Shown: in pieces, positions 22,701-34,885 of the stretch
Numbering within the stretch: the stretch's first letter is position 1
Layout: each line of letters begins with the position of its first letter
NCBI GenBank assembly: GCA_963931865.1
Contig: OZ007509.1
Span: forward strand, 1,377,978 to 1,441,977
Direction: 5' to 3'
Origin: Axinella damicornis
Lineage: Eukaryota > Porifera > Demospongiae > Axinellida > Axinellidae
DNA: 64,000 nucleotides
Program-made: the position numbers and the translations under genes
Notes under the pieces: generated by a model
Databases searched by the model: none
Told to the model about the DNA's origin: nothing
Seen by the model: the letters and a program-made list of their open reading frames with translations, nothing else

Positions 22701-25642
22701 CTCACCTGTGGGGACACCCAGATCCCAGCCTCAGGACTGGTTGGTGCCATTGAGAAGCTGAAGCAGAGAGACAGTGAAACTGGGAGGACAGGATTCGAGA
22801 CCCAGTTCCATGTACGTCATAACAAGTGGACCTACACAGCCCTGTTGATTAGTGTGTCAGTATTACCGCTCACTGAAATTCAATTCCAGAAGGGACCCGA
22901 AATCAGGCCTACTCCACAGTTTCAGAGTGCACAAAAACATTTGCCAGGAGAAACAAACAGATGGCTATTAGATATTATAATAACATTATCAGGCCGCCAC
23001 ATGCAGTGTTTTTGAGTATGCATGCACTTTAGCTGTTGATGCATGCAGCACAAACAGGATGGCTATTAGCTATTGCCATCGACCATTTGCCTGTATCAAC
23101 AGGTTCTCAGTCTGGTGACTTCTAATCCTACTGAGGTCATCAGAACCTCTGCCTTCCGCTGCCCTGATGTAAACAGGAGCACAGACTTCCTGCCACGTGA
23201 GACAAAGAAATTGATAATGATAAAATTGGAGCTATAACATGTTTTGAACACACATGCAGCTGACACCTGGAGAGTTGTACTGAAGGGCGAGAGTAATGAC
23301 TACATTCACGCCAGCTTTGTGCATGTGAGAGCAGCATGACCTGTGTCACTGCTTGTACTGAGATCGTTGTGAGTAGATGTGCAGCACTTTAGAGCTGACA
23401 TAATACATGGTACACTGAAATCTTTGCCATGATCTCTGACAGCGATCATGGCAAAGATTTCAGTTTGATCCCGCATTATTATTGATGGTAGCTAGTGGTA
23501 TCTTATATATAGCTTAGCAATAGTAAAATACCCCGAACTCCTATTCAGTGTGCTCTTCACCTCTTGATATAGAATAGCTACCATTAATACAGAGTTACTG
23601 TGTTGGTAATACACTTCAACCCAGCCTTCCCCAAGAGGAACTTTGTCTGGCTGTGGTTTATTGACCTGGATGATGTAATAGGTTTGGATTCTGTTAAGCA
23701 CTTTATTGGGAAAGAATTCTTCACATCGTCATCGTCTAGATCTGTTTCTCCATTCTTGCAACTGTGCACACATGCAGGGCTACAAGCAGTGCAAGGGGTT
23801 TATCATCGCTCAGGCTCCGATGAAGTTCACATGCCGGGACTTCTGGAAGATGATCTATGAGAGGGAGTGTGGGGTGGTTGTGATGCTCTCAGACCTGGTG
23901 GAGAATGGAAGGGTACGGTACAGCCCTGCTGACATTGTAGTATGAGTGTGTATACATCTCAGTTGCAAATCTCTGATGGTAAGCTGAAGAGGTCAGGCTG
24001 CAAGCTGTGTCACATACCATAATGATAGGAGATCTCGCCGATTGATTTTTGCAAATCACCTCCTGAAGAGCTCACTCTCTCCCTGCAAACAGCCTTGACC
24101 GGTTTCAACCCTCATTTATATATAGCAGTGGGTCATCGCTGCTCTGGTGGAAAGTGGCAACTAACTGCAAGGTCTCTTTTATACTCAACAGAGGCATTGT
24201 GACAGAAGCCACCCCCTGGAGCCAGGATGGTGTGCAGTGCATTCCACTCTATCAAAGCTGTTGTCAGTCAGCAAAAACAAAAATCAATCAGCATATTGCG
24301 CCCCTCCTCGGGCCTGGCACGTTTTTTACAACATACAAGATCTCATGAACAGATAAAGTTCCTTACTCCTCTCCTCCCTGCAGGAAGTGTGTCACCACTA
24401 CTGGCCCACTGGTGACACCAAGGGGGTGCAGAAGTTTGGGGAGTTCAATGTCTCTGTCCTCCAAGCCATGCAGCAGGACAGCTTCATACAGCGCACGCTC
24501 AGCGTCACCAACCCCAAGGTAAGGGGCGAGCATGTGTGATTGTCTGAGTTGTTTAGTTGTTACCTATTGTTGGCTTTGAGTATATATGCTTTTGCACACT
24601 TCCACACTCTGTATCTGAACTTAGCCCCTGCTCACTCACATACCTCCTGCCTTTGATCTTGCAGTCTGGCCAGGTGCACGAGGTGACCCAGTTCCAGATG
24701 TCCTGCTGGACCCCTGAGGGTCTGTGCACCTCCCCCCATGCCATCATTGACATCATTGAGCAGGTGTTGGTGATACAGAGGAGGACTGGAAACAGACCCA
24801 TTGTGATCCACGGCAGGTGAGTTAACTGGCCAAAGTTATATGCTTTTTCTTTTCTCTCCATTTTGTCTGTGGATGTATAGATAAGATTCAGCTGTTTTTG
24901 CATGTGTACAAGCAAGCATGTGCTAATTGTATACTACATGAAGCTTTGTTTGCTCTGCTCGCAGCTCCCTAATTTGCCTATAGCTACATACTACATGAGC
25001 ACTAGCCGGCACCGGGCACGACAGCGCTGCAGAGGTCTGACATCATGATAGAAACTGATAGAGCACATGCCGAATTAATCAGCTACGCCAAGAAGCTTGT
25101 TAATCTTTGTGCCGTTTCTCTCCCAAGGCCTCCATACAGCAGAACCTGAGAACACAAGTCGTCTGCTTCTGTGAATTAATTAAAGCTACCACAGCCAATC
25201 TCTGTTCATGGGTGTAGTCTTTTCACTAAATATCAGGGTCGAATGACTTCCGTTGACCTCCCGTTTTACACAGACACACACACTAGTATAATGATACCAG
25301 TACGCACACACGTGCACACACACACACATACACACACACACACCACACACTTGCACTGTATGCAGTGACACGGTGAGCCGGTGTGGGGTGTTCTGTTCTC
25401 TGATCAATGCCACTGAATGCTGCAAGACGGAGGGCATTGTGGATGTGTTCCAGGTAGTGAAGGCACTCCGCATCCAGAAACCAGGCAGTGTGCTCTCTGT
25501 GGTAAGCTTGAGCATTGAGATTTGCAGCCCTACTGGAATGTGACCCTGGTCTGTCTCTTCCCTGCAGGAGCAATATCGTTTCATATTTGACCTCATGCTA
25601 TTGTTCCTTGATTCATTCAGCATCTACTCCAATTTTAAGTGA
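16730..25642 (+). CDS. Gene 3: complete receptor-type tyrosine phosphatase, 1407 aa
   Basis: Exons: 16730-16835 (signal), FN3 17234-17542, 17645-17935, 18017-18298, 18361-18630, 18881-19153, 19221-19508; 19569-19601; 19661-19841 (SSTDPG stalk, helix near residues 652-675); 19968-20095; 20752-21149 (Ig); 21211-21301; 21375-21457; 21532-21568; 21626-21840; 21986-22146; 22370-22505; 22662-22811; 23103-23196; 23260-23324; 23778-23912; 24384-24518; 24665-24816; 25366-25501; 25568-25642. The sum is 4224 nt, an exact frame. D1 should remove phosphate from tyrosine: [15 protein letters not shown] (Asp1016), [10 protein letters not shown] (Cys1048), QRMKMVQ. The phosphotyrosine-loop Tyr appears as Phe (NRFRNI). 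D2 has [11 protein letters not shown] (Gly1337 for Cys) and WTPEG for WPD, so it is probably regulatory. The Ig, after the membrane helix and basic [10 protein letters not shown], lacks both canonical cysteines. This is the best reference copy of the family. Confidence 0.9.
20319..20379. repeat. AAGAGC-family hairpin in gene 3
   Basis: Same element and same intron position as 3977-4036 in gene 1, so the insertion predates the split of genes 1 and 3. Confidence 0.5.
22210..22333 (+). repeat. 31-bp intronic tandem repeat, four units
   Basis: GAATGGTGTGTGCGGGTTGG plus GTCCAAGACAT occurs four times at 31-bp steps (22210, 22241, 22272, 22303), followed by a partial fifth, in the intron that splits the D1 P-loop of gene 3. 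Genes 1, 4, 6 and 7 have about one copy, so this is a recent local expansion. Confidence 0.9.
23415..23463. repeat. 20-bp-arm hairpin in gene 3
   Basis: Counterpart of 7532-7580, with arms intact. Confidence 0.65.
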
Positions 25643-25759
25643 CGTAGTAGCAACCATTTTTTATTGTCTTTGTAAACCAGTCATTTGACTGCATAGCATA
25701 AAACCACTTCATAACATGTTATGATTGCCAGGGTTCACATCACATTGTGTATGAATGAG

Positions 25760-26235
25760 TGACAAATTCAAATATTATTATTTTATTGTATTAATACCGT
25801 AAAGTGTACAATCCATGTACAATAAACTATAAGCAAAAGGTTTATATTACATTGTGATAAACTATAACCAAAGTTAAATATACAGAAATACAAAGGTAGA
25901 GGCAATGTGCGTTACAAAACAAAACAAACTGACAAACAAACACCAAAAAAACAGACAGTGAGTTGACAAAACAAACAGTAATAAAAAAATTAAAAATTAA
26001 AAAATAAAAAATAAAAAAAATAAAAAAATTAGGTAAGGTTATTAAAACAGTCTGCCATGGTGGTCCCCAACACCGCAGCTGCGTTACCCGAATATCGAAT
26101 TGAAGTTTAACATTGAAGTTCCTATGCGAGGTGTAGCCATCCTGAGTTAGGCTTAGCCACAGGACGACAAGAAAGAAATACAAACGAAAGGCAACCAGAC
26201 AAAAGGGCAGACAAATGAACAAGGCAATGTAATTT
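25760..26235. other. A/T-rich insertion downstream of gene 3
   Basis: The flank of gene 1 matches up to GTGACAAATTCAAA; here a stretch beginning TATTATTATTTTATTG follows. It includes an A-rich run near 25980-26030 and, on the minus strand, an open frame of 126 codons whose middle is low-complexity Phe/Ile. It may be the 3' end of a non-LTR element in minus orientation; the family was not identified. The remainder to about 26740 is ordinary spacer. Confidence 0.35.
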
Positions 26236-26739
26236 TAGCTGTGTAGTCAAAGTCGGAAGTTTACACTGACTCATTTACACACAAGGTTAGCTGGTGGGTA
26301 GCTACTGTATACCCTTGTGTCACTTGGCAGCACTGCATGGGAGACTGAAACCACTCCATAAGTTGTACTGCACAAGGGTACATGTATTTCCATACTAATC
26401 CATGCCCTCTAGTGCCAGGCATACACTCAATCTAGGGATCATGCAATATGAATGGCATTACTGTGAGCGTTATGTACAAGCACACACACACACACTAATT
26501 TGAGCACTTAGCAGCAACATTTTGTACGTGTTATGAATTATTATCCTTAGTAATTAAGTCAGGAAATGCATGTCTGTTGCATTGTATGCATGGCTCTTAC
26601 TGCACAGTTATAATTCTAGCTGAAGTAGTGATGAGAAGCTTCTGCTGTGTGCTTGTAGTGATAAACTCTGTTACATCTCCTCGACACCCCATCTCACTCC
26701 ACACCATGGCCCAATTTCAGAAATTTCTCTCCCTACATG

Positions 26740-27088
26740 TAGCTGGCCCATGTCTTCACCCTCCACTACATGCCCTCCTACTCACGGTGCTTCAACTCCA
26801 CCTTCTGATTCAGCATTCAAAAGATAATAATTCCATGGCATGGGCTCCTCATATGGAATGCTGCTTTTTCAGAAACTCATTATCTTAGTGTACATATGTG
26901 ACAAAATAAACCAATCTTGAGATAAACAGTGTCCGATACTCTTCAACCCTATCTAACCATACCACACTCTGCTAATAGCTTTGAGAGTGCATAACCATGA
27001 AGTTGGTGGATGCAATGTTGCTGCCAGTAATCCACATGTTGTAGTAGCTGAGGATTGTGATCGACTGAAGTGCAGAGTGCAGTAAACA
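26740..27088 (+). promoter_or_regulatory. Conserved 5' flank of gene 4
   Basis: Nearly the same as the flank of gene 7 (56500-56931): CCACTACATGCCCTCCTACT, ACGGTGCTTCAACTCCACC, GTGTACATATGTGACAAAAT and GTAGTAGCTGAGGA, ending in GCAGAGTGCAGTAAACA before the ATG. Confidence 0.4.
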
Positions 27089-30000
27089 ATGCAGTCACTG
27101 TGCATACAGTGCTGTACACCACTGGGCCTCACTGCCATGGTACTCTGCAGCTACTGGATGGTACTAGCTGGAGGACAGACTTGCCCTCTCTCAGGTAACT
27201 TCATGTTTCCTGTGACTCTGTGTCAGCACAACTGTTTTAGTACCTACTGTTGTGGGTCATAGCTATTTATTCCAAGTAGATGTTCAGCTCCATATTTCCA
27301 TATGCATGATTTGCTTTTCTGGAACTCACTCTACGTACTTGCTTTTCATGAAAATGTTCCTTGGTTCATCATTTATGACAACTTGCTACATGTAGCTACA
27401 TGCATTCACTATCATGTGTGTGAGTTTATCTTCATACTATTGCTGTGAGTGGTGGGAGAGTGGATGGCTCAACTCCCCATGTACTTATGTGGACCCAATA
27501 GCTATCAGATTATGATTTTATACTGCAACCACATTCTCCATCATCCATGCAGCTTCTGACTATTCACTGCGTACCGTTAATGTGAGTGCTGTGAGGGAGG
27601 ATGGCCCAACTCCTAGTGCTAGAGTGACCTGGAGCACAACAGTACCACCTGAGTGTGTGGCATCTGTCACAGTGGAGTTCAGGACTAGTAGCAGTGGGAG
27701 TGTAGTGAGATCCTACACAACTACCAATACATCAGAGACTGAGGTCATTCAGACTGGTCTCCAGTGTGGTACAACCTACTTCATCAAAGTGGTGGTTACT
27801 GGAGTAGCCTCACTTAATACACTGAGCAGCAACCCAGTACGAGTCAATTTTGAAGGTAAAATAGAATAGTTCATGTATGAATGACTTGCGCACTTAACTT
27901 GATGGCTGTTATGCCATTTCAGATATGCCAGCCCCAGTCAGAGTGAGAGCTGAAGTCACTGCAGACAACACAAGTATCAGAGTGTCGTGGGAGTGGTCAC
28001 GTCACTGGGGTCTGCTCATGTGTCTTGACAGTGTTAGAGTTGACTACCAACCTGAGGGAGGCTCTCTGGTAATGTACACAGTGGACAGTGCAACAGCAAC
28101 CAGTGCCACCTTGTCCAACCTCCAGTGCAACACACAGTACAACATCAGTGTTCATGCCAGTGGTGGTACGACTGGTACAAGGAGTCTCACCATAAAGGTT
28201 TCTCTATCAGCAAGAGGTATTGTAGCAGCTGATGGACACTTACTTTTGCCACATAGTATACACATAACTCTGTACGTATCCCTCCATGCAGCCCCTCCCA
28301 CTCCCACTAAGGTCACAGCTGAGACTACATATGACTCAAGTGTCAGGGTAACATGGCAGTGGGCTAGTTCAGGTCCAGCTCCCAGTTGCTTCAACACCAC
28401 CTGTGTGACCTACAGGCATCCTGAGGAAGGTGGTGAGTCCTCCCTGCAGCTCAGGGACCCAGCAGCAAATGAGACCATCCTCACTGGCCTCCAGTCCAAC
28501 ACATGCTACACCATCACTGTGGTGGCCACTGCTGGAGAGTACAGGAGGGAGAGTGTTACAACAGCAGTGCTACTTCCACAAGTGCTACAAGGTATGACCA
28601 GCACATTACTGGTTATGCTCATGCACTATACATATAATTTTGGTCTCTATTATTTTGGGGAGCAGAAAGTTCATGCTATAGTCTCATGGATTCGTGAATG
28701 GATTGAGGTTAAGACTGATCTTATTTTTCTACTTGGGATGTCAGCTAATAAAAATTAATTCTGTCCATATGTGTGCAGATGACCCTGGGTCATCCACTGA
28801 CCTTGGAGTCACCAGGCCATCCACTGACCCTGCAGTTACTGGGTCATGCACTGACCCTGGAGCCACTGGGCCATCCACTGACCCTGGAGCTACTGGGCCA
28901 TCCACTGACCCTGGAGCCACTAAGCCATCCACTGACCCTGGAGCTACCAGGTTATCCACTGACCCTGGAGTCACCGGGTCATCCACTGACCCTCGAGCCA
29001 GGTCATCATTGGACCCTGGCCTGTTGGCAGGTGTTTCTGTGGTTCTCATTCTGCTGGTGCTTGCAGCAGCCTGCATTGTCACCCTCATTATCTGGTGGAG
29101 GTAAGAAGTGCATGTTTAAATACATTTCAGAGGGTATTCCACACTGTATTTATGGTACTCTCATGCATGGCTTTCCGTAGACATAGGCAAGGTAGAAAGG
29201 GCATGAAGGTCACTGCAGTGGAATTGGCTGAAATACCAGATACCGACAGCAAAGAGGCACAGGATACAGCTACAGCTGTTGACAACATCTGCTATGAGCG
29301 AATTCCCAGTGAGTTAAATGTATTGCATCGCTTAGCTATCATGGGTTAAAATTTTTCATTCACATGAATTTGTTGTTCTGAGCAACTATACAAGTCCAAG
29401 CACAAAGGCAAACTACAGCTGTATCCCATTGTTATCACCACGATGTCATCATGCACTCTTGTGCAAAATTACAGCCTATAGAAAGCCTGTACTCATTGGC
29501 AGAGATTCAAGGCCTTATCAAGGTTTGAACTGGCAGGTGTCCTCTCAGGGCTGCAAATGAGCAAACAAAAGCGGCATTGTGCAATTACACCCCAATTGCA
29601 AGCACCAACTGCTATATTGCAATGTATTGCAGTCTAGTATGGCAGTTGGTGCTTGCAATTGTGGTGTAATTAATTCTGATGATGAGTGTGCCTGAACAGT
29701 TTGTGAGTGCATTTTTATACTTGACACTATATTAGCAGTGTTGTAAATTGCAGAATGTTTTCTCACTTGATGAGCAGTGTTGCAACACACCCACACAGCC
29801 TCCCCACCGACCATTGTGGATTACCAGCAGAAGGTGCTGTCTTTGGAGGGGGAGCAGGTCACCCTGACAGTGAAGGTTGCTGGCAGCCCCACTCCCACTA
29901 TCACATGGCTCTTCAATGGGAAGAAGGTGAAAGATGACTACTCCACTGAGGTGGGGAAGGATGGATCACTGACTCTCACGTGTGTGGAGCTGAAGCATGC

Positions 30001-33000
30001 TGGCACCTACACCTTCAGTGTCAGCAACAGTATGGGCAGTGTGGAGGGGTGCACCAAACTGGTCGTCCACACTGAGGATGACGACTGTACCAGTGCACCC
30101 AAAGTCGAGAGCAACCCAGTTGCTAAAGAAACGTTTGGAGAGTATGTTTCCGGCCTTCATGCACACAACAACGCTGCTTTCTTTTCACAATACCAGGTAA
30201 TGAACTTAAGCACCTCCACACACACACAACAGTGAATTGTCCTCCGCTATAGACCTTGCCCTCTGGGGAGGAAGGCCATCAGGTGACCATAGGCATTGCC
30301 TCATCAAACAGGCTCCTGAATCGATTCAGAAACATCACAGCTTGTGAGCCAAGTTATTCATGTTTAATTAATTTAATTTATGATATGTGGTTTCGCTTTT
30401 ATGATAGATGATGATCATCGTGTTGTTCTGGAGCCCATCTCTGGAAGAGTGAATTGTGAACACGAATACATCAATGCCTCCTACATAGATGTAAGGTCCT
30501 CCACACAATATACAATATGTATATATTACTAGTGATAAGAGTCAAGTGCCCGCTACAATGACATACTCCCAATTCGGGTCCACTAGTGTTGAAAACTAAT
30601 GCATAAGTGAATGGAGTGGTCCGCGATGAGCCAGGTGTTAGCAGTTCTAATGCAACGTTTCGACCCTACTGGGTCTTCTTCATGTATACATCTGACACAC
30701 ATGCAGGGCTATTCTCAACGCAGGAAGTACTTTGCCACCCAGGGTGAGCTAGTAATACTCTCAGTAGTATGTATTGAAGTATTGACACAAACCTTTGCAG
30801 GTCCCCTTCCAAACACTGTCACTGACTTCTGGTGGCTGGTGTGGCAGGAGAGGATCCATGTAGTTGCCATGGTAACTAGTGTTGTAGAGGGGGGACAGCA
30901 GAAGTGTGAGCAATACTGGCCCAGTCAGGAGACCCAGGAGTATGGTCCATTCAAAGTCACCCTCACAGACCAGCAGGTGTTTGCAGACTACACCATCCGA
31001 CAGCTGCTTGTTGCTGTGAGTGTTGTGGCAGTCCTCACACTTAGCTATATCTGTATTTATATCTAAGGCAGTTTGACTGCAAGATTACACTAGTCTTGTC
31101 AGCTGCAGCCCACTTGAGTGGTAAGTTGCATACTAGCTAGCTAGCCATGCCTGCATTGTCTTCTACTCCCACAGTGTGACCAGGGTGGGAGGACTCCACT
31201 GAAGGTGACCCAGTTCCACTTTACTTCCTGGCCAGACCACGGTGTTCCAGAGTATGCTGGGCCAACCCTCAACTACCTCCGTCGGATGAAGGCCCAGGTG
31301 AAACCCTCCAGAGGATCCATACTGGTGCACTGCAGGTCAGCAAGAAGTAGAAGTGTGGTGTGCCCAGTCTTTGTGAATGGTGTGTGTGGGTGCGGATCCA
31401 AGCCATGAATGGCTCATCAAGGCAGTGGCTGTCTCCCTGCAGTGCTGGTGTTGGGAGGACTGGCACACTGATTGCCATTGATACAGCTCTGGAGCAGGCT
31501 GCTCAGGAGGATGTGGTGGACATCCCTGCCACTGTCACCAAGATGAGGAGGCAGCGCATGAAGATGGTCCAATCACCAGTGAGCAGCTATGAGGGGTGAT
31601 AAATAGTTTTGAGTTCATTGGCAACTTTTGTCTCAGGGTGAAACATGCTGTAGAGTTTTCACATACTCATTACAGAAGTGTGCACATGCAGGTTTAGCCT
31701 TGTTCCCAGGCCATGCGGCCTGGGAACAAGGCTAATGCAGGTTGTGCCAATATCCCACTCTGTGACCCAACCAGGAGCAGTATGCGTTCATCCATGATGC
31801 TGTTCTGGAGTCCCTCACCTGTGGGGATACCCAGATCCCAGCCTCAGGACTGGTCGGTGCCATTGAGAAGCTGAAGCAGACGGACAGTGAAACTGGGAGG
31901 ACAGGATTCGAGACCCAGTTCCATGTACGTCATAACAAGTGGACCTACACATGCTTAGGCTCTGTTGATTAGTGTGTCTCGTACTAAATTTAATTCCACA
32001 GTTTCAGAGTGCACAAAAATATCTGTTTATACAGGACAAACAAACAGATAACTATTAGCTATTGCCATTATAATAACATCATCAGGGCCACCACACTGTT
32101 TTTGAGTACACATCTAACTACATTTGCTGTTTATCCAGGACAGATAGCTATTAGCTATTAACATGATCAGGGCCATCACACTGTTTTGAGTACACATGTA
32201 ATACATTTGCTGTTTATCCAGGACAAACAAAACAGATGGCTATTAGCTATTAACATCATCAGGGCCACCACATTATTTTTGGAGTACACATGTAACTACA
32301 TTTGCTGTTTATCCAGGACAGATGGCTATTAGCCATTAACATCATCAGGGCCATGGGTGCCACCACACTGTTTTTGGAGTACACAATCATGTAACTACAT
32401 TTGCTGTTTATCCAGGACAGATGGCTATTAGCTATTAACATGATCAGGGCCATCACACTGTTTTGAGAATACATGTGTACATTTGCTGTTCATGCATGCA
32501 GCACAAACAGGTTCCTTTAGCTATTAGCTTCATTTGTCCGTACCAACAGGTCCTCAATCTGGTGACTCCTAAACCTACTGAGGTCATCAGAACCTCTGCC
32601 TTCCGCTTCCCTGATGTAAACAGAAGCACAGACTTCCTGCCACGTGAGACAAAGAAATTGATAATGATAAAATTGGAGCTATAACATGTTTTGAACACAC
32701 ATGCAGCTGACACCTGGAGAGTTGTACTGAAGGGCGAGAGTAATGACTACATTCACGCCAGCTTTGTGCATGTGAGAGCAGCATGACCTGCTTGTACTGA
32801 ATGCTAAAGATCATTGTGTGTAAACATGCAGCACTTTAGAGCTAGCTGACCTATACATGGTACACCGACATGTTCGCCATGATCGCTGTCAGTGATCATG
32901 GCAAAGATTTTGCTAACAGCGATCAGGCAAAGATTTCAGTTGATCCACATGATTATCAATGAACAATTTGGTAGTGCATGGTGTCATAACTTAGTGGTGT

Positions 33001-34885
33001 CATAACTTAGTAAAATTGGTAGTGGTGTCATAACTTAGTGGTGTCATAACTTAGTAAAATTGGTAGTGGCGTCATATCTTAGTAAAATACCCCAAACTCC
33101 TATTCAGTGTGCTCTTCACCTCTTGTCACTAAGTTTAGAATACCATGTATTCTATTAATACAGAGTTAGCTACTGTGTTGGTGATACACTTGGAGGAACT
33201 TTGTCTAGTGTCTGTAGTTTTTGACCTGAATCGCAACGATGATGTAATAGATTTGGATTCTGTTAAGCGCTTTATTGGGAAAGAATTCCTCACATCATCA
33301 TCGTCCAGATCTGTTTTTTCCATTCTTGCAACTGTGCACACATGCAGGGCTACAAGCAGTGCAAAGGATTCATCATCGCTCAGGCTCCAATGAAGGTCAC
33401 GTGCCGAGACTTCTTGAATATGATCTATGAGAGGGAGTGTGGGGTGGTCGTCATGCTGTCAGACCTGGTGGAGAATGGAAGGGTAGGATACGGCCCTACT
33501 GACAGTGTAGTATGAGTGTGTACATGCGTCTCATGCAGTTGCAAATCTCTGATGGTGAGCTGAAGAGGTCAGGCTGCAAGCTGTGTCACATATACCATAA
33601 CAGGGGCGTAGACAAGTTTATAAGAGTGTCAGCCAGCAAAAACAAAAACATATTGCGCCCCTCCTACCTGGCATGTTTTTTACAACATAGGGGATCTCAT
33701 GAACAAATAAAGTTCCTTACTCCTCTCCTCCCTGTAGGAGGTGTGTCACCAGTACTGGCCCACTGGTGACACCAAGGGGGTGCAGAAGTTTGGGGAGTTC
33801 AGTGTCTCTGTCCTCCAAGCCATGCAGCAGGACGGCTTCATACAGCGCACGCTCAGTGTCACCAACCCCAAGGTAAGGGGCGGGCATGTGTGATTGTCTG
33901 AGTTATTTAGTTGTTACCTATTGTTGGCTTTGAGTATATATGCTTGTGCACACTTCCACATTCTGTATCTGAACTTAGCCCCTGCTCACTCACGTACCTC
34001 CTGCCTTTGATCTTGCAGTCTGGCCAGGTGCACGAGGTGACCCAGTTCCAGATGTCCTGCTGGACCCCTGAGGGTCTGTGCACCTCCCCCCGTGCCATCA
34101 TTGACATCATTGAGCAGGTGTTGGTGATACAGAGGAGGACCGGAAACAGACCCATTGTGGTCCATGGCAGGTGAGCCTGCTTGGTTGGGTCCTTCTCCCA
34201 TTTTGCACATGTATAAACACAGCGTATATGAGCCCATTTTGCACATGTATAAACACAGCGTATATGAGATTAATATCCTCAACTAATTATTTTTGTTTGG
34301 ATGTGTCTCTGTTTCCCTTCCACACACACACACATGCACACACAAATACACACATCTCATGCAGTGACACGGTGAGTCGGTGTGGGGTGTTCTGTTCTCT
34401 GATCAATGCCACTGAATGCTGCAAGACGGAGGGCATTGTGGATGTGTTCCAGGTGGTGAAGGCACTTCGCATCCAGAAACCAGGCAGTGTACTCTCTGTG
34501 GTAAGCTCGAGGAAATTGTAGTGATGCAGTTGCATCTTCAGAACCCATATTTAGAGGGTATTGCCATACGTAGCTGGATTGCCATACATCCATATTTAGA
34601 GAAATTGTGATCCTGACTCCACAGTCCATGTTGGGATATATGCTACAGGATTCTTTTACTGTCTGAGCTATAGAACTTCATTGCTTGCTTGAACACAACA
34701 CCCCCTAAACTACTATCTGCATACCGCACCATTCACAGGAACCAATATAGTGTACATTATCACAGAGGTAATAATGTTGGTAACTACGTTTGTCTGTCCT
34801 TTCCCTGCAGGAGCAATATCGCTACATATTTGATCTGATGCTGTTGTTCCTTGATTCATTCAGTATCTACTCCAATTTTAAGTAA
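27089..34885 (+). CDS. Gene 4: complete receptor tyrosine phosphatase with only three FN3 domains, 1171 aa
   Basis: Exons: 27089-27194 (signal), FN3 27553-27855, 27923-28216, 28292-28591; 28779-29100 (long [13 protein letters not shown] stalk and helix), 29181-29308, 29799-30196 (Ig), 30253-30343, 30408-30490, 30707-30743, 30801-31015, 31175-31335, 31443-31578, 31775-31924, 32550-32643, 32707-32771, 33348-33482, 33738-33872, 34019-34170, 34365-34500, 34811-34885 (TAA). The sum of 3516 nt is in frame. D1 has WPDHGVP and [11 protein letters not shown]2 has [11 protein letters not shown], so it lacks the nucleophile. FN3-4 to FN3-6 of genes 2, 3 and 7 are gone: the intron after FN3-3 runs directly into the intron before the stalk. 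Phase-1 exons keep the frame. It is closest to gene 7 and pseudogene 6 by shared intron insertions. Confidence 0.88.
28789..29010 (+). repeat. 24-bp coding minisatellite in the gene 4 stalk
   Basis: About nine units of TCCACTGACCCTGGAGCCAC (with four more variable bases) encode eight-residue repeats of the type STDPGATR. Ser/Thr/Pro content suits an O-glycosylated extracellular stalk. Unit number differs between paralogues: two or three in genes 1 and 3, about eleven in gene 7. Confidence 0.9.
30530..30695. other. Intron insertion with a Penelope/LINE-like 3' motif
   Basis: Not present in the same intron of genes 1, 3 or 7. It contains AACGTTTCGACCCTACTGGG followed by TCTTCTTCA, a motif common at the ends of Penelope-like and some non-LTR elements. 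There is no coding capacity. Confidence 0.4.
31695..31734. mobile_element. 40-bp palindromic micro-MITE in gene 4
   Basis: Almost pure inverted repeat: TAGCCTTGTTCCCAGGCC, a four-base centre, then GGCCTGGGAACAAGGCTA. Flanked by exact 9-bp duplications ATGCAGGTT (31686-31694, 31735-31743). The uninserted site is seen in genes 1 and 3 (near 6721 and 22621). Confidence 0.9.
32030..32480. repeat. About 90-bp intronic tandem repeat in gene 4
   Basis: Roughly five imperfect units containing TTTGCTGTTTATCCAGGACA, GGCTATTAGCTATTAACAT, GATCAGGGCCATCACACTG and GAGTACACATG. Genes 1, 3 and 7 have about two related copies in the same intron. Confidence 0.75.

Noticed and set aside
25842..26222. 126-codon hydrophobic minus-strand frame as a membrane protein
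   Set aside because: It arises from A/T-rich low-complexity sequence, and no splice or promoter context supports it.
28741..29088. Minus-strand Pro/Gly repeat protein opposite the gene 4 stalk (and the same opposite the gene 7 stalk, 59820-60386)
   Set aside because: These are shadows of the 24-bp coding repeat, which stays open in several frames because its length is a multiple of three.
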